From Talpa occidentalis (taxonomy: Eukaryota; Chordata; Mammalia; Eulipotyphla; Talpidae): 64,000 bases of DNA. A program made the position numbers and the translations under genes. Where the stretch lies: the NCBI RefSeq assembly GCF_014898055.3, contig NW_023601433.1, positions 41,473,876-41,537,875 of the forward strand. Direction: 5' to 3'. Positions within the stretch are counted from its first letter, which is position 1. Each line of letters starts with the position of its first letter. This document shows positions 21,759 to 32,640 of the stretch, one piece after another. The notes under the pieces are model-generated. The model was given only the letters and a program-made list of their open reading frames with translations. It made no database searches and was not told the origin of the DNA.

Positions 21759-22344
21759 TGTTATAGGACAGGGAGAGGGTCAGCCCAAGCCCCGCAAACC
21801 TGCCTATTCTAAATGGGTTCTGCCATCCGCCGCATCAACACAAAACATAGGAGACTTTAATGGGAAGGAACTTTAATAAAACTAGGAAACAATACAGGTA
21901 AGGCAAAGAGTCTAGTTTCTAAATGAAGCACCCAAAGTTACCCGTCCCCTCGTGGGTAAAAGTCCATCCATATGGGATTGGCCCAGAACAAGGCCCCAAA
22001 GCCTGCTACAAGTCTAAAGCATCTTCCAGTGGGGACCCACAGAAAAGGGTCACAAACAACTGGACAAGCCCGGAAGGAAAAGAGCAAAATCAACATCAAG
22101 ATAAAAGCTGCCATTGTCACCTCCCCACGGGTCTCACCCACATCTGTGTCACCTAGTCCACGACCCAAAGACAAGCGCAGTTTCTTCACGTGTCTCTAGG
22201 CTCCATGTGCCTCCTCCAGGTCTCCTGGCTCCATGCTGCTTCCTTCCTCAGTCTCTTCTGCAGCTTCTCCTCTTCCTGCTCAGCTCCACCCTCCCTTGGG
22301 AGGGGCAGGGAACCTCCCCCTTTCCTGGGGACCACCCTGTTACA
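21759..22344 (-). mobile_element. Solo LTR, family 'LTR-A', copy 2
   Basis: About 586 bp with TSD 'attt' at 21755-21758 and 22345-22348. The minus-strand start 'tgtaacagggtggtccccag' is the same as in copy 3. Closely similar to copy 3 throughout. Flanked on both sides by non-viral DNA, so it is a recombined solo LTR. Copies 1 and 2 are not a provirus pair: MIR and SINE lie between them and copy 2 has its own TSD. Confidence 0.92.
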
Positions 22345-22348
22345 ATTT

Positions 22349-22799
22349 CATTGTGAAGTCCCCTTTTGTCTTGCTAAAATCTTGTCAATTTAGTTTCCAG
22401 GGTCCTAGCTGGAGAATCTAGGAAGGTAAAAGGTAAAGTTTCCTCCACTACAGTCTGAATAAAATAAAATACTTATTGGGCTGATGCGGAAGAAGCTTCT
22501 GGGATCCTTTGTTTTTGTTTTTTTTTTCCCAAATACATACATCGGCCACAATTAGTACTAAGCTGCAGGCAACCAGCACTTGGGGTTGGAATACTCAACC
22601 ACAATCTAAATTTGAAATGGGTTCTTTCAGGGGCTTTATCATAAAGAGGCCTGGAGAAAAGCCGAGCACATTCTATGCAAATATATATGTTGCCGATTCA
22701 CTGTGCTATAGTGTGAGCAATGCACCTGGCAGGTGGGTCTGGGCCAATGTGTTTGCAAATGTGGACCACGCTGAATACCAGGTTTCAGAAAGCACTCAC
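22349..22799. other. Unassigned sequence left of CpG island
   Basis: Unique-looking, with an octamer-like 'atgcaaat' near 22675. CpG density rises sharply after about 22800. Confidence 0.5.
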
Positions 22800-23375
22800 T
22801 GTTTAAGCCGGAACCCCACAGTCCAGCCAAACAAGTGCGCCTTGCCCGCGGCACCAACTCTTGTTTTCCAGGCCGCGTGGTCCCGCCTTACTGGCTGCGG
22901 GATCCCGGTAGGCGGAGCCGGTTCCGTACTGTAATTTCTGGGTTGGCGCCGCAGCCGGCTCTGCCGGACCACAACTCCCACAACACTCCTCGCTCGGAGG
23001 GGCGTGACCGGAGCGAAAAGGTGGGGCCCGGGTTGAGGGCGGGCCCAGCGTACAAGCGATGTCTTGAACTTGGCAAGCATCTCCGCGTCCCCACGAGGTT
23101 TCCAGGAACTCTGGAGACTTATCGCCGTTCGATTGGCGTTTTATCCTCTGATCCCCACGGTCACTCACCGCTCAGGGACAAATGTGTGCCAAAATGTGGG
23201 CTGCGGAGGCACAGGACTGGAAACTGGGTTGCACTGACTGTGCTGGTGGTCCTGGGCTCCCTGGGGAGCCTGAGGCCCAGGAAGTTACAAGTTATAATAG
23301 GGGCCTCCCGGGAGGGGCGGGGGAGGGGAAACCAGGGCCCCAAACTAGTACTTCGAGTCGGAAATCAACAGTAAT
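22800..23375. promoter_or_regulatory. CpG island, candidate promoter
   Basis: By hand count about 34 CpGs fall in the 370 bp from 22810 to 23180, against very few in surrounding DNA. Promoter-type elements are visible: a ZNF143/THAP11-like motif 'accacaactcccacaacac' (22968-22986), an inverted CCAAT box 'cgattggcg' near 23130, and GC boxes 'ggaggggcg' near 22996 and 'gaggggcggggg' near 23312. On the minus strand 'gagcggtgagtgacc' (about 23158-23172) is a good splice-donor consensus, which would suit a short first exon transcribed leftwards. No repeat family recognised. A 179-codon plus frame (22835-23374) is likely a GC artefact. Which strand is transcribed, if either, is inference. Confidence 0.55.
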
Positions 23376-23719
23376 TCTGGGAGAAAATCCAATCGCTAAG
23401 TACTTTAATTTTTGCTAGGAAGATGAGCAGGGAAGATGACAGCCAAATCAATGGAATATCTGTGGACCTGTGCTGAAACTTTCAGGCCTGTCTTCCATAA
23501 TTCTTCACATGTCATTCATAGCTGTGATCTTTTTATCCCTTGTGTGCCTTCTGGGAGACTCCCTTGGCCTGATATTCCAGCTCTCTGGTTTGGTTTTCAG
23601 CTGTGCCCCTTCTGCTAGCCAGTGCATCTCTTTTGTTTCGGTAGCTGTTTCCAAGTTTATCCTTTTCATAACAGCATGCTCTGGTTACAAGATGTGATAG
23701 TCTTGCTTATCCCTATGAT
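23376..23719. other. Unassigned sequence right of CpG island
   Basis: No repeat or exon I can support. Confidence 0.4.
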
Positions 23720-24835
23720 GATTTTAATTATTTTTAAAATAATTAAATTATATTTAATATTTAATTTTTATATCATTGTTCATTTTTAAACAATATTTGT
23801 TTTCCCCTGTTAGGGGAAAAAGGATGTCCTAAAGCTAATTCCTTACAGGCTTTGTAGACTCCACCCCCTACTCCAGACCAAAGCCAAAAGACACTGGGAA
23901 CTCCAAATCCCATCACCACCAAAGGGAAGGTTGCTGGAACCTGAGGGTGGGGTTAAGCAGCCAGGTGTGGTATAAAGCCAGACACGTGGGCTTTGGAGGG
24001 GATCCCCCATTTTGGCTCCCCGCCAGCTCTGAGAGTGCCTTTGGGTTTCCAGGTCAGCGGATCAGGTAGGACGCATTAAAGACTTTATTTCCCTATTTTC
24101 TCCCTGAGTTGTACATTTCCTTAATTCCCTTTCCCTTGTAAATAAACCTTTTATTAACCTTTTGTGTGTGCCTGTAGTGGAGTATTAATAAGTCCCTTTT
24201 AAGCGCGCGGGTGAGGACCCACAGCCAGGCAACCCGTTTTATATTAGGGTTGCCCTATAACACCCCCACCCACTCAGGTGTAGTCCCCATAGAGTTTCCT
24301 TCGCCAATGCACCCGTGAACCATCACCTCAGTCCCCTGTGCTCCTCCCTCCCTCCCTCGGATCCCTCTCCCTCCTTCTCCCCTGCAGGATGTCTCTGATT
24401 TATAATTGTCCGTTTTTGCTTTGTTGTGTTTTGTACTGCTATTATATTTTTTACACTGATGTCTTATTTGGTTCCCCTATATTCCTGCTATAAGTGAAGC
24501 CATCTGATATTTTTCTTTTTCCTTCTGGCTTTTTTCGCTGAACATAATTCCTTCTAGTTCCATCTAGTTGCTGCGAATGGCATGAGTTTATCTTTTTTGA
24601 TTGCTGAATAATGGTCCATTGTGTATATGTGCCACATCTTCTTGATCCATTCATCTATTTTGGGGCATTTGGGTTGTTTCCAGGTTTTACCTATTGTAAA
24701 TAGTGCTGCAATAAACATAGGGGTACAGTTGTTCATTTGAATCAATGTTTTTGTGTCCTTTGGGTAGATCTCTAGGAGTGGAATTGCCAGATTGTATGGT
24801 AGCTCCATTTTTAGTAGACTGAGGAAACTAAATTA
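23720..24835 (-). mobile_element. 5'-truncated L1 3' end, split by an LTR
   Basis: Minus-strand L1: ORF2 C-terminal codons ('YNLAIPLLEIYPK', 'WKQPKCPKIDEWIKKMWHIY') at 24808-24550, then the 3' UTR to about 23725. LTR-B (23808-24262) is inserted in the 3' UTR. Confidence 0.88.
23808..24262 (+). mobile_element. Solo LTR, family 'LTR-B', copy 1
   Basis: 455 bp, 'tgttagggga' to 'ccctataaca', flanked by the 4-mer 'cccc' (23804-23807, 24263-24266). TATA-like 'tataaag' near 23971 and a poly(A) signal 'aataaa' at about 24141 show plus orientation. It interrupts an L1 3' UTR, so it is younger than that L1. Homologous to 62507-62972. Probably class I ERV from its ends and TSD length. Confidence 0.92.
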
Positions 24836-24922
24836 TTTAATTTGTAAAAAATTGTTTCCTCAGGTGCAAATTCTCCTTTTAAAAAGAAAATATTTATTAA
24901 ATTTGTTTTTGTGAAACCAGAT

Positions 24923-25359
24923 TGTTACGTGCTTGGCCGCAGTTTCGCCATTTTGTGTGTATAACTGCCATTTTAGAATTTTAGGTTTAAGTTTCGCTTT
25001 CCTGAAAGATGGTGCAACATCCTCGCCTCACCTTCTCGGACCACCCTGGTGGCCAATAGAAAAAGGGACGACCAAATAGGGATACCACGGCATCCCTGGC
25101 CAATCAACTGAGTTTGAGTCGCGCCCGCACCAAAAATGCCTTTCAGTAGCCAATGAGTAACTGCCAGCTTATTTTAAAATTTAAGCCTGCCTGTAACCCT
25201 ATAAATACCTTCCCGTTTCCCCAGTTCGGGGCTCTTGCCATCCACCGCTGCATCAATGGGTGTTAGGAGTCCAGACTTGAGTCTGCATTAAACTCCCTTT
25301 TGTGCTTGCATCGGCTGTCCTTGATTCCTTAGGGGCTGCGTTCGTTGTTTGCAGGCACA
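24923..25359 (+). mobile_element. Solo LTR, family 'LTR-C'
   Basis: 437 bp, 'tgttacgtgcttgg' to 'gcaggcaca'; flanking 4-mers 'agat'/'agag' are an imperfect TSD. Its U3 has three CCAAT boxes (about 25053, 25099, 25149), a TATA box 'ctataaata' at 25199-25207 and a poly(A) signal 'attaaa' near 25287: a textbook gammaretrovirus-type LTR. No internal viral sequence adjoins it. Confidence 0.88.
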
Positions 25360-25363
25360 AGAG

Positions 25364-25905
25364 TTTTTATTTCATGGTTTGGTTTTCCCAAAATGTTTGT
25401 GATTGTTGGCTTATGTCTCACTTATTTTTTGTACCTGAGATTCCCTGTTTCTTACTGTCTTGGTGGGGGCAGGGATGAGAAGAGCATTGTTTAGGAGGGC
25501 TTATTATTTTTAATGAAAGTGGGAAGACTCAGGATTGATAGCCTTGTGGCTACTTAGGGGCTCCCCAATTCTCCTAAGCCTGAAAACCACTGGAATTTTG
25601 CTAGTTTCTCTCCTCCAAGCCCCCATACTTTCAACTCACACCTAAAAGCAGATATCCCATTCTTTGCTTCCTAAGACTGTATTTTGGTGAAGCTTCTGAT
25701 TTAAGTATCTCAACCATTAACCTTGTCAGTTTCATGGGGCCCCTTGCCTCCAGGCTTCAAATGCCCTTTCCTCATCTACAAGTGGAAATAATAGGAAAGA
25801 ATGATCAAGGAGCCCATTTTTGTAGTATCTGTTTCTCAGAACTTTAAAAGTGAACCAAACATCTTCACTAGTTCTCTGAAAAATGAGTGAAAAACAATGC
25901 CAGTA
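25364..25905. other. Unassigned intergenic sequence
   Basis: Nothing recognised between two LTRs. Confidence 0.5.
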
Positions 25906-25909
25906 ATAC

Positions 25910-26510
25910 TGTAACAGGGTGGTCCCCAGGAAAGGGGGAGATTCCAAGTTTCCTGCCCCACCAAAAAAGAGAGTAGAGCTGAGCAGAGAGAGAGAAGCTG
26001 CAGAGGAGACTGAGGAAGGAAGGAAGCAGGATGGAGCCAGAAGGAGACCTGGAGGAAGCACACAGAGCCAAGAGACACGTGAAGAAACTGCGCTTGCCTT
26101 TTGGTCGTGGACTGGGTGACACAGATGTGGGTGAGAGACCCGTGGGGAGGTGACAGTGGCGGTTTTTGTCTTGATTTTGATTTTGCTCTTTTCCTTCCAG
26201 ACTTGTCTGGTGGTTTCTGATCCTTTTCTGTGGGTCCCCAGTGGAAGATGCTTTAGGCTTGTGGCAGGCTTTCAGGCCTTGCTCTGGGCAAATCCTGCTT
26301 GGGTGGACTTTTACCCATGAGGGGACGGGTAACTGTGGGTGCTTGATTTAGAAATACATTCTTTGCCTTTACTGTATTGATTCCTAATTGTATTAAAGTT
26401 CCTTCCCATTAAAGTCTCATTTGTTTTGTATTGATGTGGCAGATGGCAGAACCCATTTAGAGCAGGCAGGTTTGTGGGGTCTGGAGTGCCCCTCTCCCTG
26501 CCCTGCAACA
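25910..26510 (+). mobile_element. Solo LTR, family 'LTR-A', copy 3
   Basis: 601 bp, 'tgtaacaggg' to 'ccctgcaaca', with TSD 'atac' at 25906-25909 and 26511-26514. Poly(A)-signal-like 'attaaag' occurs twice near 26394-26415. Opposite orientation to the other two LTR-A copies. Confidence 0.93.
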
Positions 26511-26514
26511 ATAC

Positions 26515-26804
26515 CTTTGGTACAGAAATGACAAAACACCTATTATTTTTGTTGTAAATACATAGGTTTTTAAACTAACATTATGTTAAACATAATTTGA
26601 TGGATGTGATCATTTGAAAATTGTTATTTGCACACTTTTTTATCTTGGTAGAACAAGGCTGTATAGAGTCATGCTAATCATTCATATTTGATATAGGAAA
26701 TCTCTCCTACTTCTGTTAAGGTAACACCATCCATTTTTTGAAACATATAAAACTGGAGCACCATTGAAGTGCAGTTGTTAGGTTATTTCTTCTGTGCTCT
26801 GAAC
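26515..26804. other. Unassigned intergenic sequence
   Basis: Nothing recognised. Confidence 0.45.
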
Positions 26805-26950
26805 TCCTTTTTTAAATTTTAATTTTTTTATTAAGGTGAGATTGGTTTATAAAACTTTATGATTTAGAGGTCACTGGTAATGATCACAGGGTCTTACCTC
26901 TTCAGATGTATGTTACCACATAATAACCAATCATCGTCCAACATAGTTCA
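26805..26950 (-). mobile_element. Probable ancient L1 3' UTR fragment
   Basis: 'ttttattaaggtgagattgg' followed by '...ggtcactggtaatgatcaca' resembles the L1MA-type 3' UTR in antisense. Diverged. Confidence 0.4.
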
Positions 26951-28017
26951 ATTCTGCAGTCAGATTTCTAGATGATCCTGTATTGTAAATGGGCATAATT
27001 TAATGTTTTTCAGTCAAGAAATTTGAAGGTATTGCTTTTGGCACATAAGTACTTCATTGATAGAGGTGTTATTTTCAAAATTCTTTGGGCAGGTAACAGA
27101 GGACACAAAAAAGAATGATAATGTTTAATCTTTGGTTTTTAAAAAGTGATTAAATGATTATGGTGTGTTAAGCCTAAAGAATATGTGGGTTGACACACTG
27201 TATTCCCATTTTGAATTATAACACACACAGATGAAATTAATATTTTCACTTCATGATGTATTCATCATCCTTACTCTGGTACCTGTGCTTTTGCTCTCAT
27301 AATGGCAGGCAGGTACCTAAGTAACCAAGCTCTGCCAGAATCAGCTCAGCAAAGTGTAGAATCAAACTTAATCATATCAGACTTATCAGTGATTTCCATT
27401 TTCCCCTTCTATTTCAACAGGTAAGAAAACCTTGTTGAATAAAACCAGCATTTCTGAGTTCTGAGCAGTGCTCAGTTTTGACCAATTCATAAAAGATACA
27501 GTAAAAAATTCTTACAGTAATTAATGAGCTTTCTAATTAGTATTACTACTATCTGCAGCTAGAAATAAATAATTTAACTGTCAGTGGAAAGGTTCATGAA
27601 GCTCTAACTTTACCATGGAACTTTTTTTTTTTTCCAGCCATAGTAGAGTGAGAGAGTACAATCACTGATTTTGGAACAGAGATCTCTGCACTGGAAGCTG
27701 CAATGTTTTCACCAATCATGCATTGATATGGTTTAAAATACTAAACATTAGCACTTTTAACGGTTCAAGGAGCCAAAGTTATTAATTCTGGATAATTTTC
27801 TTAACAGTATTAAATTCCAGATGAAGTCAATGTAGCCATTTTCATATGAAAGCATGATCAGACTTCTGTGTTAAAACATTGCCTATGGAGTCTAAACATG
27901 TCAGCAGTGAACATTTCTTTGTATTAATATTTACTCCACTTGCAGCACAACACAGTTTTTAATTCAGATCTCAGTTTCAGCTTCATTTAGTACAAAAATA
28001 TCAAACTACCCGTATGT
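26951..28017. other. Unassigned intergenic sequence
   Basis: AT-rich unique-looking DNA. A cross-species alignment would be needed to tell whether conserved non-coding elements are here. Confidence 0.45.
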
Positions 28018-28115
28018 GCATTCGTTCATTCAATCACAAATATTTTGAGTGCTTTGCTAAGTGGCAGGGTTAGGTTAGTGCTGGGATATAGCTGTGGTCA
28101 AGACGGACTAAGGAT
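28018..28115 (-). mobile_element. L2 fragment
   Basis: 'cattcgttcattcaatcaca' then 'tgagtgctttgctaagtggc' and 'gctgtggtcaagacggac' match the antisense L2 3' end word order. Confidence 0.65.
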
Positions 28116-28390
28116 ATTTCCATGTTGCATACTTTCTTTAGTTCTCATACCTGTAAATATGGTTTGTTTCAGGACATGTTCTGCGTGCTAGTGATCATTA
28201 GAAAACTTACCACTAAAGGAATTGTGGGCAAAAATGTCAGTAGGTCAGAATCACTATATCATCAATAATAATATGAATATTTTTTCATGTGTTTTTATTT
28301 TATATTCTTTTACTCTTGAAGTAGTATTGTGTGGTTTAAGGAGAACAAGTGTTATAATTTCATTCTTGAAGTGAGATAATAAGGAAAAGA
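28116..28390. other. Unassigned intergenic sequence
   Basis: Nothing recognised. Confidence 0.45.
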
Positions 28391-28392
28391 GA

Positions 28393-28465
28393 GGACCTCC
28401 CTGGTGGCACAGGTGTCAAAGTCTCAGCACTATCAAGCTATCCCCAGCCACTGTGGCATGAATTC
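28393..28465 (+). mobile_element. SINE head fragment lacking body and tail
   Basis: Only the tRNA-like head remains: 'gacctccctggtggcacagg' through 'ccactgtggcatgaattcc', then unrelated sequence. Loss of the 3' rather than the 5' end is unusual for a retroposed copy. Confidence 0.85.
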
Positions 28466-30564
28466 CTTCATTATTGACAAATGGGAAGAAGAGATATCAA
28501 ATTGTCCATACAGGCTTGAAATTCCTTTTGAAGTTAAATTATTCTCTTGTAAAATATTACTTTGAGGATAGATTATTTTATGTGGGACATGGAAATTTCA
28601 CAAAAGGAAAGGAGAGAATAAATTACCAGTTTAGAATAAACTTAAATTGATGAATTAAAAGTGTTTTCTGAATGCCTCTCTTTTACACCATCCTATCAAA
28701 ACAGCAAAAAGAGCACAAAATTATTTACTTCAAATACGTATCCTTAAACTTTTGTTATGTAAAAAATTACCCATAGTCCTGTATTGGTTAGTTAGAATTT
28801 TGAAATGAAGCTAGTGTACAGAATAGGAGAAGTATTAATAGCAGAAGTATTTCAGTATTAAGTGAGGGCAAGGACCAGGATACCTTCATATTGTCTGCAC
28901 AGTGTAGAAGCAATTTTCTGAGGTCACACTCTGATTTTGGATGGTCATCCTTCCCCTCAAAGGGGAGGTGTTTGTTCAGAGTGAATGAGCATACTTGACA
29001 AGAGGACAGTAAAATCCTCGCGGTAGGCACACCCATTCTCTGGTTAGGAGACTAAATTGTTTCAGATATTTGCACAGTAAACTAGTTAAATCTGCCTCTA
29101 GCTATTTACAAATTCTTAGTGGTAATAGGCCTTCAGAAACCTTTGCAATAAGCCAAAGGCCTCATTGTTAAAAACATAAAACTGTTTGGCATGCATTTGG
29201 ATCTAATGTACCTAGAGTACTATGTAGCATACACAGCCTAACAAATTGACATCACTGTTAGCTCGGAAGTTCTAATAAATTGTTGTCTACTTGATTGTAG
29301 GGGTGAGAAATGTCTAGAAGTTTCCCAGACAGTGATGGATTTGTTTTCTGTAAAGATGAGGGTAGGATTACCCAATTTAGGAAGCAATGAATTAAGCATG
29401 AAAGATAGGAATGGTATCGTGAACTTCTATTGTGGGTTTAGCAGGAGTTGAGATATTCCCCACTTTTTGAAACTTTAAGTTATGTGACTTTGCTTGTACA
29501 AAAGACCTGTGTTAGGACCATTTTCACAAATGAAAAATCTGAAGATCTCTACTGTTGAACAAAAAGCACAACTGATATTCAGCATTTGTTCTGTAGCAGC
29601 TGTTCTAGAGGTAGTGCATACCAAACAGCAAGAGTGGCCTTGCCAAGCTTCTGCTCCCGGAACTACTTTCCACAGGCTGTGTATTTGTCCTGTCATTCCT
29701 GCTTTTACCATATGTTAGTCTTATTTTAATCTTTATGTCTCACTTAGTATGATTTGCTAGGTTATTTTTTTTGGAGCTGAGCATGCTTAAAAATTTTCCA
29801 TATAAATTAATGGTTATTGCTTCTTTGCTTTATGTCATTTTGAATAATGAGTGGTTTCATAGGAACACTGCTATGAGATAACAGGGCGTTTAAGGGTGTC
29901 TTGGACTACATGGAGGTAGATCAACTGCAGGGGGATGATGAATCAGCTACCCCAGAGGGGAACCAACATTTGTGTTAGGGTATCAGGAAAACAGCAGTGT
30001 AATTTAACCAGATAATCACATTTGTAGTGTGTATGTATGTGTGTGTGTACCAAGAATTTTGGGTTAGAAAAGTGCCGCTCCCCAGATCCGACAAGTATGA
30101 TGCTGTGAAGTAAATTAAAGAGCACATTCCTAGGAGTTAGGGTATTTGGGGCACCTTCTTTGTCCTGCTTCTAACCAGGACATCTAACCTTATCTATCTA
30201 AATTCTACCCCCTTGTCATTGTGTCAGTGTCCCAAGCTCCAGCATTTGTTTTATCCATAACTAGACTCAGGCCCTTTGGTTTCCATTCTGTTAACTTGGT
30301 TGATCATCACAATATACAGCTTGTACAACAGCCACTGGTTCACCTTCCCTGGAGGAGAGTGGGAAACCCTAAGAGAAGGCAGATCACTAAGGCAAATCCA
30401 GCCAGCACCTGGAAGTGGAGGCATGGGGTGGAGTGTGCCCATGGCAGACTTGCAAGGAAGGACAGCAGGTGCCGCTACTGGTTCTACCTCAGTCACAGAC
30501 ATGGAAGGGAGTGTATGAGGGAAAAACAGCAGGTGTAGAGAAATGACGTTATCTAGCAATTAGA

Positions 30565-30565
<1 letters not shown>
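28466..30565. other. Unassigned intergenic sequence
   Basis: About 2.1 kb without a recognised gene or repeat. Overlapping opposite-strand frames at 30221-30559 (105 and 102 codons) occupy a slightly GC-richer patch but show no known motif. Confidence 0.45.

Positions 30566-30632
<67 letters not shown>
30566..30632. repeat. Compound (GT)n(GA)n microsatellite
   Basis: About 14 GT units (30566-30593) followed directly by about 19 GA units (30594-30632). Confidence 0.97.
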
Positions 30633-30636
<4 letters not shown>

Positions 30637-30835
30637 GAGAGGCAGAAATAGAGGCAGAAACAGAGAAGAATGCACTAAATTTTATTTATTTATTTATGTA
30701 TTTATTTATTTTCTTCCATCTGTGTTAATTTTTGGATAGTATTTGATTTCTATGCTCCAGTGTATTCCCTGTAGTTCGCCCATCACCATGGCACCACTGC
30801 CACCATCCCTTTTGTACTTCCCTTCCCCTTTTTTT

Positions 30836-31133
30836 TAAAAGGATTTATTTATTTATTTATACAAGCACTGGGTGGGTACAGTCAGAAGTGCGGGAGGGTG
30901 AGAGAATTCACCAGAGCCAGAGCGGGGAGAAGAACAGGCAGACTGACAAAATACACTGCTGAGGGGAGCAGCGAGTGCGGCAGGAGAGGTCTGCGCGCCA
31001 TGTGGGACCATCCCCGGCAGCCGGGGATCCAACAGACACTGCAGTGGGGATCGAACAGACACTGCAGAGGCTGCAGAGGCTGTGGGGCAGCTTCACAACC
31101 CAGCGCTCAACCACTGGGCCACCAGGGGAGGCC
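30836..31133 (-). mobile_element. SINE, subfamily B, with duplicated B-box region
   Basis: Minus copy with TSD 'ttcccttcccctttttt' (about 30818-30835) and 'ttccctcccctttttt' (from 31135). A 23-bp unit around the B box is duplicated at 31023-31045 and 31046-31068 with two mismatches. Confidence 0.92.
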
Positions 31134-31460
31134 CTTCCCTCCCCTTTTTTTGACCCCTCTTCCTCTGTATGCCTCAGATCTATGGTCAGCTTGCCAGTTT
31201 TGTCTGCTTTTCCCCCCAATACATTTTTTGGTTTTTCTATATCCTGCATATAAGTGAAACCATCTGATACTTATCTCTTTATTTCTGACTTATTTCACTG
31301 AGCATAATCCCTTCCAGCTCCATCCACATTGCCACAAATGGTATATCTTTTTTTATTGCTGAGTAGTATTCCATCGTGTATATACCACATTTTCTTGATC
31401 CACTCATCTGTTTTGGGGCAATTAGGTTGTTTCCATATCTTGAAATTTAAAAAAAAAAAA

Positions 31461-31742
31461 TTTGTTTTTTTCTTTTTAAAAGATTTATTTATTTATGCAT
31501 ACAAGAGCTTGGGTACAGGCCAGAGATGTGGGCGGGTGAGAGGATTCACCAGAGACAGAGTGGGGAACAGAACAGGCAGACTGACTGAAATACGCTGCTG
31601 AGGGGAGCAGCAGGCAAGTCAGGAGAGATCTGCCGTGCCATGTGGGTTGTTCTCTGGGTTGCCAGGGATCGAACTCGTGCTGCAGAAGCTGCAGATTGCT
31701 TCAGAGTGTGGTGCTTAACCCCTTGCACCACCAGGGAGGCCC
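31461..31742 (-). mobile_element. SINE, subfamily A
   Basis: Full-length minus copy nested in the L1. Flanks 'tcttgaaattt' (31438) and 'tcttgaatatttt' (31744) are the likely TSD. Confidence 0.92.
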
Positions 31743-31905
31743 CTCTTGAATATTTTAAATGGTGCTATAATAAACATAGGGGTGCAGGTTTCCTATCAAA
31801 TTAGTGTTTTTGTGTCCTTTGGGTAAATTCCTAAGAGTGGTATCACTGGATTATATGGTAGGTCTATTTTTAGTGTTTTGAGGGATCACCACACAGATTT
31901 CCATA

Positions 31906-32504
31906 GAGAATGCAATAAATTTTGGACTTGAGAGATGGATAATATTTACTTTTTTTCTGATAATTATTTTTTTCTGTGATTTTGAGAAATTCACTATGAC
32001 TGTAAATCGAATTCTGAAGCTGGACTCCAGACATAGGTTCTAAGAATTGAAAGGGGGATCCAAAGAAGTAGCCTCTTAATAAAAGCAGTAAACACCTGGT
32101 CGCTTCTAAAACTACCATTTTACAATACAATATGGTTGATGTGATCTGGGCCCTGTTCACACTGTGTCTATTTGGATGCTTTAGGGGAAAGCAACAACAA
32201 CAAAAGCAGTAACTGAAACTCCATTTAAAACTGAATCCAAAAGAATGAATTATATATTCTCCATTAAGTCAAAATCCTAGGCACATTTTTATTAATTTAT
32301 CTTTTGCCTTTGTGCTTTGTCGACCTGTTCAACTTATCTCACCATAGTTAATCTACTGGTATGATTCTTCCTTGCTTTAAGTTCAAGGAACTTAACTGTA
32401 GTGCAGTGTGAGAAAAATGGGGGCAGGTGTCCCACGAGGGGTCTTCATGGAGGGTACTCTGTGGTCCTCCACCTTGGGCCTCCTGCTCTCCCACTACAAC
32501 AGTA
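31906..32504. other. Unassigned intergenic sequence
   Basis: Nothing recognised; a 96-codon minus frame at 31870-32160 overlaps the L1 end and has no motif. Confidence 0.45.
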
Positions 32505-32640
32505 TTCAACATGTACTTACTGAGATCTGGAGAGCTTACCTTGTTCCAGCCCCCATGCTATGACCTGGGTTTATAGAAGTGTGATAAAACCAGGTATAAA
32601 AATAGATGTGGCTCTATTCCCAAGAAGCTAAACAAACTGT
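32505..32640 (-). mobile_element. L2 fragment
   Basis: 'aacatgtacttactgagatc', 'tgttccagcccccatgctat' and 'ctctattcccaagaagctaa' follow antisense L2 order. Confidence 0.55.

Larger units (their letters stand above)
30660..31905 (-). mobile_element. 5'-truncated L1 3' end with two nested SINEs
   Basis: Minus-strand L1: 3' UTR-like region from about 30678 (TTTA-rich), 'gcccatcaccatggcaccac', then C-terminal ORF2 antisense ('cactgagcataatcccttcc', 'attgctgagtagtattccat', 'aacataggggtgcagg', 'gagtggtatcactggattat'). Interrupted by SINEs at 30836 and about 31461. Confidence 0.82.

Noticed and set aside
18374..22344. LTR-A copies 1 and 2 as two ends of one provirus
   Set aside because: Sequence between them holds a MIR and SINEs rather than viral genes, and copy 2 has its own 4-bp TSD.
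22835..23374. 179-codon plus-strand open frame in the CpG island
   Set aside because: GC-rich DNA lacks stop codons by chance. The frame has no recognisable domain, and other frames are open over the same stretch.
30221..30559. Overlapping 105- and 102-codon frames on opposite strands
   Set aside because: No known motif, no splice or start context, and mutual overlap; probably chance in a GC-richer patch.
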